Source of the DNA: CAYUAG01 sp964554015
GTDB taxonomy: Bacteria > Zhuqueibacterota > QNDG01 > CAYUAG01
Direction: 5' to 3'
Assembly (NCBI GenBank): GCA_964554015.1
Contig: CAZKMO010000201.1
Coordinates: 1-5,280, forward strand
DNA: 5,280 nucleotides
Shown here in pieces: positions 1-5,280 of this stretch. The position numbers were made by a program, and so were the translations under genes. Within the stretch, counting starts at the first letter, position 1, and each line of letters opens with the position of its first letter. The notes below the pieces were generated by a model that did not search any database, was not told where the DNA came from, and saw nothing but the letters and a program-made list of their open reading frames with translations.

Positions 1-24
1 TGATAATATAATTATATTCTTCAT
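1..24 (-). CDS. 5' end of a probable outer-membrane protein gene, tandem paralogue of the gene at 125-1492 (partial)
   Basis: Only the first eight codons are inside the window, reading MKNIIILS from an ATG at 22-24. They encode exactly the same residues as the start of the complete barrel gene at 125-1492; the only nucleotide difference is a silent TTA/TTG change in the seventh codon. An AGGAGG Shine-Dalgarno site at 30-35 lies 5 bases before the ATG. The segment looks like the n-region and first hydrophobic residues of a signal peptide, so the product is probably exported. The gene lies 100 bases downstream of the complete barrel gene, in the same direction. What is seen is the shared start; that the rest of the protein is also a paralogous barrel is inference, because only the leader could be shared. 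Confidence 0.65.
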
Positions 25-49
25 CTCTTCCTCCTAGAATTGATTTTTC
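1..49 (-). repeat. Direct repeat copy A: leader and first codons of the left-hand gene
   Basis: This stretch matches 1469-1517 at 48 of 49 positions; the one difference is at position 4 (T against C at 1472). It covers 25 bases upstream of the ATG, including the Shine-Dalgarno site, plus eight codons. Similarity stops abruptly at position 50 on the upstream side and is cut by the window edge on the other side, so the full repeat may be much longer. It is best read as the visible end of a tandem gene duplication. Confidence 0.9.
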
Positions 50-77
50 ATAACAGATAACCATTAGTTAATGTTAC

Positions 78-102
78 GATCCGGGGTGAAGAACCCCGGA
101 TC
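78..102 (-). terminator. Strong hairpin between the two barrel genes, possible terminator
   Basis: A perfect 10-bp stem (arms 78-87 and 93-102, sequence GATCCGGGGT and its complement) closes a 5-base loop. It begins 22 bases after the stop codon of the gene at 125-1492 and lies 54 bases before the next start codon, so it sits where a terminator for the minus-strand gene would. In that direction the bases after the stem are GTAACATTAAC, which is a poor U-tract. On the plus strand the stem is followed by ATTTTAAAAT, somewhat better. It may be a weak or bidirectional terminator, or an mRNA 3'-end stabilising element. Confidence 0.55.
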
Positions 103-124
103 ATTTTAAAATCAATATCAAATT

Positions 125-1492
125 CTAAAATAAATGTCTGGAAATATAATAAACAAGTTCTGTACCAAAATACCAGTAAACTTCCTCTCTTTCTAAATAT
201 TCATCCGGATTGTAGCTAATATATACACTATTTTTTAATAATAGGTTGTCTTCAATAAAATAAGTAAAACTTAAATTTAAGTTATAATATGCATTTTCAT
301 CAGCATTCATAGGATATATATTGTAAAAAAAATGACTAAAAGAATGATCGAATTCTGTTTCCTGTAATGAAATCCATGCTTGAAGCTCTGTATCCAATAA
401 CAACCGGTCACTAATAACCCATAAATAACTGGCTTTTAATGCAAGCTCACTCCAGGAAAATTCTGATTTTTTAATAGTTAACCGGTGATATTCAGAGGCT
501 AAATCATTAAGAGGGTACATATAATATAATTCTGCTTGCAGACCAAGTTGATGCTCCAAATTGATATTTTTATACCAGCGGGATTTCAGGGAAAAACCAA
601 TACTAGATCCCCAGTCATCATATGCGACTGAATTAGATAAATCAAGTTTATAAAATGTGTAACCATAATCCAGATTAAGAGTTACATCCCATCCATTATA
701 CCTTGTACCATAATTTTCTTGTAAGGATTCACTCAGATAGTAATAATCAAAGGCAGTTAAATCTCTTTGCATTGAAGTTATTTGTTCAAATATATCCCTC
801 AAAAAATACTTATTACGCCGATCGTAAGCAATTCCATATCCACCGTATTTGGATATAATGCCTGCTATCTTCTGTATATCTTCTGAAGATAGTTCATCTG
901 TTATTTCTAATCGCTGGAGACGCTCATTTATTCTGAGCGCTTTAATCACCGGAGTAACATTTCGTACTCGTCCAACCCCAATGCCGATATAAGAACCTGA
1001 TCGAAATCTACGGAAATTTTCGGTCTGCTCGTTGTTATATTTGTTGTAATAGCCATAAGTTTTATTTCCCATATTGATAAATAATGATGGATTTAGATAT
1101 TTATGCCAATATCCTGATAAATTATAATTTATAGAATTTTTCTTAAGTTCGGATTTTTTTTCATAGTAAAGGTCTTCTTCAAAGTAATAAGAGTAATCTA
1201 ATTCATAGTTATAAAGGTAATTAGTATTTAGACGTATTTGCCAAGTATTTTTTTCACTTTCATAATATTTTTTAAAATCAGGGTAAATAGATAATTGAAA
1301 ACCATTAATATCCTTTTTATTACCCGAGCCATCTGCGGAGAAGCCTATATTCAAATAAGAATATCCCCAGGAGGGGAGTCGATAGTCTAATAGCGGTTGT
1401 ATGTTTTGGGGATTCTTGAATCCGATGGATGTTTGGGCAAAAGTAATATTCTGCAAAAGCAGCATTGCTGACAATATAATTATATTCTTCAT
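125..1492 (-). CDS. Outer-membrane beta-barrel protein of unknown function
   Basis: The 455-aa product is not one I can assign to a named family. Residues 1-19 form a Sec signal peptide: MKN, then a hydrophobic core IIILSAMLLL, with probable cleavage after TFA (residue 19) before Q20. The mature part is rich in Tyr, Trp and Phe and contains many short alternating segments typical of transmembrane beta-strands, for example around 63-72, 85-110, 120-150, 268-290, 296-325, 347-375 and 400-455. It ends in ELVYYISRHLF; a C-terminal Phe after an alternating strand is the usual signal for BAM-mediated outer-membrane insertion. Residues about 178-262 break the pattern and look helical and charged (ALRINERLQRL, then SSEDIQKIAGIISK), suggesting a periplasmic or plug-like insertion. 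The start is supported by AGGAGG 5 bases upstream and by the signal peptide. The stop is TAG at 125-127. A channel, transport or structural role is possible; no substrate can be inferred. Confidence 0.85.
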   Translation of the reverse strand: MKNIIILSAMLLLQNITFAQTSIGFKNPQNIQPLLDYRLPSWGYSYLNIGFSADGSGNKKDINGFQLSIYPDFKKYYESEKNTWQIRLNTNYLYNYELDYSYYFEEDLYYEKKSELKKNSINYNLSGYWHKYLNPSLFINMGNKTYGYYNKYNNEQTENFRRFRSGSYIGIGVGRVRNVTPVIKALRINERLQRLEITDELSSEDIQKIAGIISKYGGYGIAYDRRNKYFLRDIFEQITSMQRDLTAFDYYYLSESLQENYGTRYNGWDVTLNLDYGYTFYKLDLSNSVAYDDWGSSIGFSLKSRWYKNINLEHQLGLQAELYYMYPLNDLASEYHRLTIKKSEFSWSELALKASYLWVISDRLLLDTELQAWISLQETEFDHSFSHFFYNIYPMNADENAYYNLNLSFTYFIEDNLLLKNSVYISYNPDEYLEREEVYWYFGTELVYYISRHLF

Positions 1493-1517
1493 CTCTTCCT
1501 CCTAGAATTGATTTTTC
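1469..1517 (-). repeat. Direct repeat copy B: leader and first codons of the complete barrel gene
   Basis: This is the partner of the repeat at 1-49, offset by 1468 bases, with one silent mismatch. It includes the ATG at 1490-1492 and AGGAGG at 1498-1503. The upstream boundary at 1517 lies about 7 bases downstream of a -10-like hexamer at 1524-1529, so the conserved block could correspond to the transcribed 5' leader plus coding start. Confidence 0.9.
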
Positions 1518-1523
1518 TTTCTT

Positions 1524-1529
1524 ATAATA
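1524..1529 (-). promoter_or_regulatory. Possible -10 element for the barrel gene
   Basis: On the minus strand TATTAT lies 31 bases before the barrel gene start codon, in an AT-rich stretch (1506-1637) after the upstream operon's terminator, where a separate promoter is expected. No convincing -35 hexamer is found 16-18 bases further upstream (GAATTC or AATTCT), so this is a weak call. In a region this AT-rich, chance matches are frequent. Confidence 0.3.
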
Positions 1530-1637
1530 GGACTTTAAAATTGTAAGAATTCCATAAAAAATTTTAAAAATATTAAGATACAGTCAAGGCTAATTTTTTT
1601 ATCTTATTTAAAATAGTCAGCAATACAAATAAATTAA

Positions 1638-1659
1638 CCCTCAGCCGGGGAGCTGAGGG
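1638..1659 (-). terminator. Probable intrinsic terminator of the GH3-GH116 operon
   Basis: An 8-bp GC-rich perfect stem (1638-1645 pairing with 1652-1659, CCCTCAGC and its complement) closes a 6-base loop. It begins 47 bases after the GH116 stop codon at 1707-1709. On the minus strand the stem is followed by TTAATTTATTTG, a moderately T-rich tail. A second, outer pair of arms, ATTAACC at 1633-1639 and GGTTAAT at 1665-1671, could form an alternative longer structure and makes the element nearly symmetrical, so it may stop transcription from both sides. Confidence 0.7.
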
Positions 1660-1706
1660 CTTTAGGTTAATCTTTTAAATGTATAAAATAAAGTCCATTA
1701 TTCAGG

Positions 1707-4277
1707 TTATTTCAGTAGATCAGTAATAAAAGACTTCAATTCAGAAGATCCGATTTTTTCAGTTTTGTTTTTCTGCTGCAGTTCTTTTATATAGGTTAAA
1801 ACCAAATGAGTCATTATGGCACCTGGTCTGGGGTAGGCAGCCACTATATAATGGGGAGTTGGTTCTGTTTCACCCTCTTCAATTTCCAATTCAGCTCTTA
1901 AATTATCAGGCGATATTAAGGAATTAGCGTAATCGAAAATAACTTTGTCCATGGCCTTATACACTTCTTTGCTTTCCTTGGTTAAACCATAATAATCGAG
2001 TAACTCAGCAAAAACATAATTGGAAGTCGTATAAACATCCTGCCCCTGTTCGGATTCCACCTTACCTCCATCTTTGGTTCGGCACATAGCCCAGCCCATG
2101 AAAGTCCGGTTATTTTTATAAATGGTTTTAAGAATCTTTTTAGCTCTTTGGGCAGGAATGAATGATTCCTCTCCCATGGCGATTAACGCCCATATAGCAT
2201 CCAGTTGATTAAGCCATACATCCGTGTTTTCTTCTCCGCTCTCCTGATCATAACAGGTTAGATAATACTCCAGCTTGGTGCCTTTCTTGTTTTTCTTCTC
2301 TCTCCACAATTTTTCAAATTCTGACTGAGCTTTATCAAAGGTTTTTTCGTACTCCTTTTTAGCCTCTGTATCTTTCATCATATCCGCCATTATAATCATA
2401 GCCCTGCAACCGGCCATAAAGATAGTGGCATCATAAGCATCGACACCAAAGAGGGTTAAATTATCAAAAGTATTTTTTACTTCACCCGGATTACCTTCGG
2501 GAATTCCATCTCCGTCAAGGTCGTGTGTCTGCAAGTGTTTAAATCCGAATTTCATTGTTTTCCAGTTTTTCTTTAAGAAATCTGTATCTCTGGTAAACTT
2601 TATATTTCTAAGTACTCTGGTCGCCAGCTTGGGGAAAAGATCGATCCAGTAGTTATCATTATACCAGGCGTATTCACTTACATTACGCAAGGGATGACCT
2701 TTGGGTAAAGCTCCCACATCATGTGAAACAGCGCCCTTAATTTTGATTTGGTCATATATCTGAGTCAGCGATTTATCCTCATACTCTTCCGGATAATCCT
2801 CGAAATGCTGCTGGGCCTCAACAAAAGACGCATGCAAATGATAATATTTCTTTCCCTTATTTTCCCTGTTTATCGAATTAATAAAACTCTGACAGAGCTC
2901 CTTTTCTATATCCGGGAAGAATATTAAAAGCACCATAGAATACCAATCCACATCCGAGGGATCGATATAAGCATAATCAAAACATTCCAGGAATCTGGCT
3001 CTCTGGCTACCATCCTTGTCCTGAACCCAGACCGCACCGTTAGACAAGGGGAAACTGAATTCATTACATATCAATCTGGTAAGTCGCAATGCCCCTTGCT
3101 TATCAGTGTTATAGGACGGACTATTCTTTATAATATTATATATTCTGTTATGTATAGTCGTGGTCCGGTCCAACCATATCTTATAATTGTCCAGAGCAAT
3201 CTTTGCCATATTGATAGCTCTGGTTTTTTCATTCTTGAAACTCTTTAGGTATTTACGGTCGAATTTATTTCCGTCTATGTATGTTTGTACCGGGAAATCC
3301 AGAGCAACAGCAACAGGAATTGTTTTATTCTCTTTCGGTTTTAAGGTAAAGGTTAAACTAATAGCAGCGCCATAATCCTGCTTAACCAGAGGACCTCTCT
3401 TCTGGTAAAAACTACCGTCATTATTCAGCAATAAGTCCTGCTTGAGGTAATTCAGGCAGAAATAAGGATTTGTATCGACACTTACACCGTTCATTTCAGG
3501 AGTAGCTATAACCATTCTGTCTGTACACTCTTCACTTGCCATTACCACACCTTTAATGCCATCAGATTCAAATTCTTTATGAATATGACCTTTTATTGGC
3601 GCTGAACATACATAGACAGTATCCTGATCCGTAGGTTTCAATTCTTTTTCTTGAAGATTAACCAGAGAAGGCTTGGGTACAACCAGAGTAATTTCTTTTT
3701 CCTCGTCACTACCATTAGTAACCTCATATTCTTCAACCCCAAGGGGCATTAAAGCCTGGTCTCTTTTAGCAAACAAAGGAGAGATCAGACGTCTTTTAAC
3801 GCTAACTTTACCTAACTTATATACCATTTCCAGAAGAGGCGTAGCAATTGAAATAGTAATATTTTTCTCAGGAACCGGTTTATGATAATAGTTCTTCAAA
3901 GCCGGCACATCATCGATCCCTTCTACCTTCTCAGGATCCCTTTGAGTGAGCATAAAAATACCATGTTCTTCTAAAATTTCTTCTTCTTCCTCTTCTTCTC
4001 CCTCAATACGTATAAAGGGAGCAGATGCAAATTGAATGGCATTCGAATTCAACAAAATCAGTCTGCCGGCATTATTAAGCCGGTTGTACAGACCATCGGG
4101 AGAAATCCCTAGGGAACAGGTAGGAGCACCCTGAAGGGCAATGGTATGAGGAAACAGGAGAGTCTTGGACATCCCCTGAAAGTGAACAGACATGCAGTTC
4201 TCATCATATATTTCAGATATTTGTTTTCCTTTAATGGTAAAAATGTCATTAATGGTAATACTAGACGATTTAGGCAT
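1707..4277 (-). CDS. Glycoside hydrolase family 116 enzyme (GBA2/TxGH116-like beta-glycosidase)
   Basis: The 856-aa protein has the two-domain plan of GH116: a beta-rich N-terminal domain (about 1-340) and an alpha-helical (alpha/alpha)6-type catalytic domain (about 355-835). The family hydrolyses beta-glucosides, glucosylceramide, beta-xylosides or beta-N-acetylglucosaminides with retention. Lining motifs up with TxGH116 from memory, the nucleophile is E431 in RFLEC (E441), followed 11 residues later by D442 in SDVDWYS (D452), H519-D520 in SHDVG (H507-D508), and the acid/base D605 in NTFDN (D593), with identical spacings (11 and 86). DLDGDGIPE at 587-594 is a DxDxDG-type loop. R817 in YPRP fits R792. 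D747 in GQDVY replaces the Glu usual in the EVW motif, and the region before R817 is remodelled. There is no signal peptide, so the enzyme is probably cytoplasmic and acts on imported oligosaccharides. A run of seven Glu (94-100) is a probable loop. The start is supported by AAGGAGG upstream; the gene follows the GH3 gene by 12 bases. Exact substrate unknown. Confidence 0.88.
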   Translation of the reverse strand: MPKSSSITINDIFTIKGKQISEIYDENCMSVHFQGMSKTLLFPHTIALQGAPTCSLGISPDGLYNRLNNAGRLILLNSNAIQFASAPFIRIEGEEEEEEEILEEHGIFMLTQRDPEKVEGIDDVPALKNYYHKPVPEKNITISIATPLLEMVYKLGKVSVKRRLISPLFAKRDQALMPLGVEEYEVTNGSDEEKEITLVVPKPSLVNLQEKELKPTDQDTVYVCSAPIKGHIHKEFESDGIKGVVMASEECTDRMVIATPEMNGVSVDTNPYFCLNYLKQDLLLNNDGSFYQKRGPLVKQDYGAAISLTFTLKPKENKTIPVAVALDFPVQTYIDGNKFDRKYLKSFKNEKTRAINMAKIALDNYKIWLDRTTTIHNRIYNIIKNSPSYNTDKQGALRLTRLICNEFSFPLSNGAVWVQDKDGSQRARFLECFDYAYIDPSDVDWYSMVLLIFFPDIEKELCQSFINSINRENKGKKYYHLHASFVEAQQHFEDYPEEYEDKSLTQIYDQIKIKGAVSHDVGALPKGHPLRNVSEYAWYNDNYWIDLFPKLATRVLRNIKFTRDTDFLKKNWKTMKFGFKHLQTHDLDGDGIPEGNPGEVKNTFDNLTLFGVDAYDATIFMAGCRAMIIMADMMKDTEAKKEYEKTFDKAQSEFEKLWREKKNKKGTKLEYYLTCYDQESGEENTDVWLNQLDAIWALIAMGEESFIPAQRAKKILKTIYKNNRTFMGWAMCRTKDGGKVESEQGQDVYTTSNYVFAELLDYYGLTKESKEVYKAMDKVIFDYANSLISPDNLRAELEIEEGETEPTPHYIVAAYPRPGAIMTHLVLTYIKELQQKNKTEKIGSSELKSFITDLLK
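3978..3998 (-). repeat. Short GAA/GAG codon repeat encoding seven Glu
   Basis: Seven consecutive Glu codons (residues 94-100 of the GH116 protein) lie within a Glu-rich stretch of 92-104. The repeat is a mixture of GAA and GAG, so it is not a pure microsatellite, but it is trinucleotide in character and in frame. It is likely a surface loop between strands of the N-terminal domain. Confidence 0.6.
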
Positions 4278-4292
4278 AAAATCTCCTCCTTA
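4278..4292 (-). promoter_or_regulatory. Shine-Dalgarno site of the GH116 gene overlapping the GH3 stop codon
   Basis: On the minus strand the sequence reads TAAGGAGGAGATTTT and then ATG. The GH3 stop codon TAA (4290-4292) shares its last base with AGGAGG at 4285-4290, which lies 7 bases before the GH116 start. The overlap decides the GH116 start and suggests that ribosomes ending GH3 translation can restart on GH116, i.e. translational coupling in one operon. Confidence 0.85.
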
Positions 4293-5280
4293 ACAGTATG
4301 ATAAATCCAAAGGATTGCCCTTCTTTTTCTGGGCTTTTAATTTTTTCTCGGGGGCGGATTTTTGCTTAGCGAGCTTCACAGGTACTTTAGTGGCAGGGCG
4401 AGGTTTAAACGTACCAAAAAGCAAATCGGCAGAAGACCGTATGGAATCAGGAGTGCCGCTGAAATTGCAGATCACAGCATCAGCTTCACTGGTTGTTCCT
4501 TCCACATAGGGATTATTGGTAACCACTACAATCTTGTGTCCCGCTTTTTTCAGTTTCTTGGCCAGCAGCTGATTATTACCGGATTTAACTATACGGGCAT
4601 AATAATTGGTCATCACTACAATATCTGCCTGCTGAGCAAGTTTGAGACATTCTTTGATCTCTTCTTCAAAAGCGGAAAATTCTGTATCCACAAGAATTAC
4701 ATTCTCGGAATGATCCACCATTCTTTCGCAGAACATATGCATATGCATATAAGGATCTTTACCACAGAATTCATAAGGAATCTTCTGCTCTATAACCAGA
4801 ATCTTTTGCTTCTTATTTAAGGGCAGCAGATTTTTATCATCTCTCATTATTATCTGTGCTTTTTTAGCAATATCCCAGGAAAAATCTATAACTTTTTTAT
4901 CTGTAGTTATCTTATAGGTTTTCTCAGGGCTGATTTTAGGTGCCTTGTTATATAGATCCTGGTCATACTTCATCTTTAAAAGCCGGGAGACCGCTTCATC
5001 GAGTCTTTTTTCAGATAACTCGCCTTTTTCCACCGCCCGTTTAATTCCGAAGAAAGTCTGAGACCTGGATTCATCATCGGCTTTAAGCAGAATTGTATCC
5101 ACTCCTGCTTTTAAGGCCATCACACAGGCTTCCGGTAAAGGCCATTTTTTAAGAATCGCAGCCATACCGATAGCATCGGAAACAATAACACCTTTAAATC
5201 CTAACTCTTCTCTAAGTAATCCCTGAAGTATATTTTCAGATAAAGTCGTGGGATATTTCTTATCGTAAGCAGGATAAACA
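4290..5280 (-). CDS. Glycoside hydrolase family 3, beta-N-acetylhexosaminidase-like (3' part; 5' end outside window)
   Basis: The reading frame is open to the right edge and gives 329 visible residues. The Met at 5163-5165 is internal, not the start: 38 upstream residues continue the family sequence. These include YPTTLSENILQGLLREELGF and then the active-site signature KGVIVSDAIGM, where the Asp at visible residue 35 (codon 5175-5177) is the expected nucleophile. The PTTLS and SDAIGM forms resemble the NagZ/GH3 N-acetylglucosaminidase branch rather than beta-glucosidases, which usually have SDW. The barrel domain ends near residue 105 (RLDEAVSRLLKMKYD), and a C-terminal alpha/beta domain follows (about 138-303: NLLPLNKKQKILVIE, QADIVVMTNY, KIVVVTNNPY, DLLFGTFKP). 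The acid/base motif expected in this branch (KHFPGHG type) lies outside the window. A Lys-rich tail (304-329) ends the protein. The family releases terminal GlcNAc from peptidoglycan or chitin fragments; the substrate here is inferred. It is cotranscribed with the GH116 gene. Confidence 0.88.
   Translation of the reverse strand, partial: VYPAYDKKYPTTLSENILQGLLREELGFKGVIVSDAIGMAAILKKWPLPEACVMALKAGVDTILLKADDESRSQTFFGIKRAVEKGELSEKRLDEAVSRLLKMKYDQDLYNKAPKISPEKTYKITTDKKVIDFSWDIAKKAQIIMRDDKNLLPLNKKQKILVIEQKIPYEFCGKDPYMHMHMFCERMVDHSENVILVDTEFSAFEEEIKECLKLAQQADIVVMTNYYARIVKSGNNQLLAKKLKKAGHKIVVVTNNPYVEGTTSEADAVICNFSGTPDSIRSSADLLFGTFKPRPATKVPVKLAKQKSAPEKKLKAQKKKGNPLDLSYC

Larger units (their letters stand above)
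1493..1706. other. Intergenic region between the barrel gene and the GH116 gene
   Basis: The 214 bases without a gene contain, in transcription order, the terminator of the hydrolase operon at 1638-1659, then an AT-rich segment with runs of A and T (1555-1615) that presumably carries the barrel gene promoter, then the Shine-Dalgarno leader shared with the left-hand gene. I see no small ORF, no tRNA-like fold and no clear operator palindrome. Confidence 0.6.

Noticed and set aside
1..1517. Direct repeats considered as the ends of a mobile element or as an attachment-site pair
   Set aside because: The repeat contains a Shine-Dalgarno site and a coding start in the same position in both copies, and the interval holds just one barrel gene without transposase or integrase; a gene duplication explains it better.
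1523..1528. Perfect TATAAT on the plus strand
   Set aside because: No gene follows on the plus strand, and AT-rich intergenic DNA gives such matches by chance; the minus-strand reading is more relevant.
3187..3885. Short plus-strand open frames (62 and 70 aa) opposite the GH116 gene
   Set aside because: They are antisense shadows of the strongly supported GH116 reading frame.
4734..4750. CATATG tandem repeat, encoding MHMHM
   Set aside because: It is only about three units long and in frame within the GH3 C-terminal domain; most likely coincidental low complexity, not a regulatory or mobile element.
4315..4820. Two overlapping plus-strand open frames opposite the GH3 gene
   Set aside because: They lie wholly antisense to a gene with clear GH3 motifs, have no Shine-Dalgarno site that I can see, and their translations show no recognisable domain.

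Overview
The window holds part of a Gram-negative bacterial genome, A+T-rich and with every supported gene on the minus strand. Three observations point to an organism with an outer membrane. One protein has a Sec signal peptide, aromatic-rich alternating beta-strands and a C-terminal Phe, as outer-membrane beta-barrels do. The visible gene starts carry strong AGGAGG Shine-Dalgarno sites, which argues against typical Bacteroidetes. A spirochaete or a member of one of the FCB-related candidate phyla fits, but the sequence does not settle the phylum.

Layout in the direction of transcription, right to left. (1) 5280-4290: the 3' part of a glycoside hydrolase family 3 gene, running off the right edge, with the Asp nucleophile motif VIVSDAIGM and a C-terminal alpha/beta domain; it is most like the beta-N-acetylhexosaminidase branch. 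(2) 4277-1707: a complete cytoplasmic glycoside hydrolase of family 116 (GBA2/TxGH116 type, 856 aa), whose Shine-Dalgarno site overlaps the stop codon of the GH3 gene. The two form a tight operon, closed by a likely intrinsic terminator at 1638-1659. (3) 1492-125: a separately transcribed outer-membrane beta-barrel protein of unknown function. (4) 24-1: the first eight codons of a second gene whose start region is nearly identical to that of (3), so the barrel gene appears to have a tandem paralogue just outside the window.

The two hydrolases probably act together on beta-linked gluco- or N-acetylglucosamine-containing oligosaccharides. The GH116 protein keeps the catalytic pair (E431, D605) and several sugar-binding residues, but it differs from the characterised glucosidases in the C-terminal part of the -1 sugar-binding site. 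Beside a GH3 hexosaminidase-like protein, this makes an amino-sugar substrate worth testing. The barrel proteins may or may not belong to the same pathway: a terminator separates them from the hydrolases, and the barrel gene is visibly richer in A+T. No RNA genes, mobile elements, CRISPR arrays or phage genes were seen.
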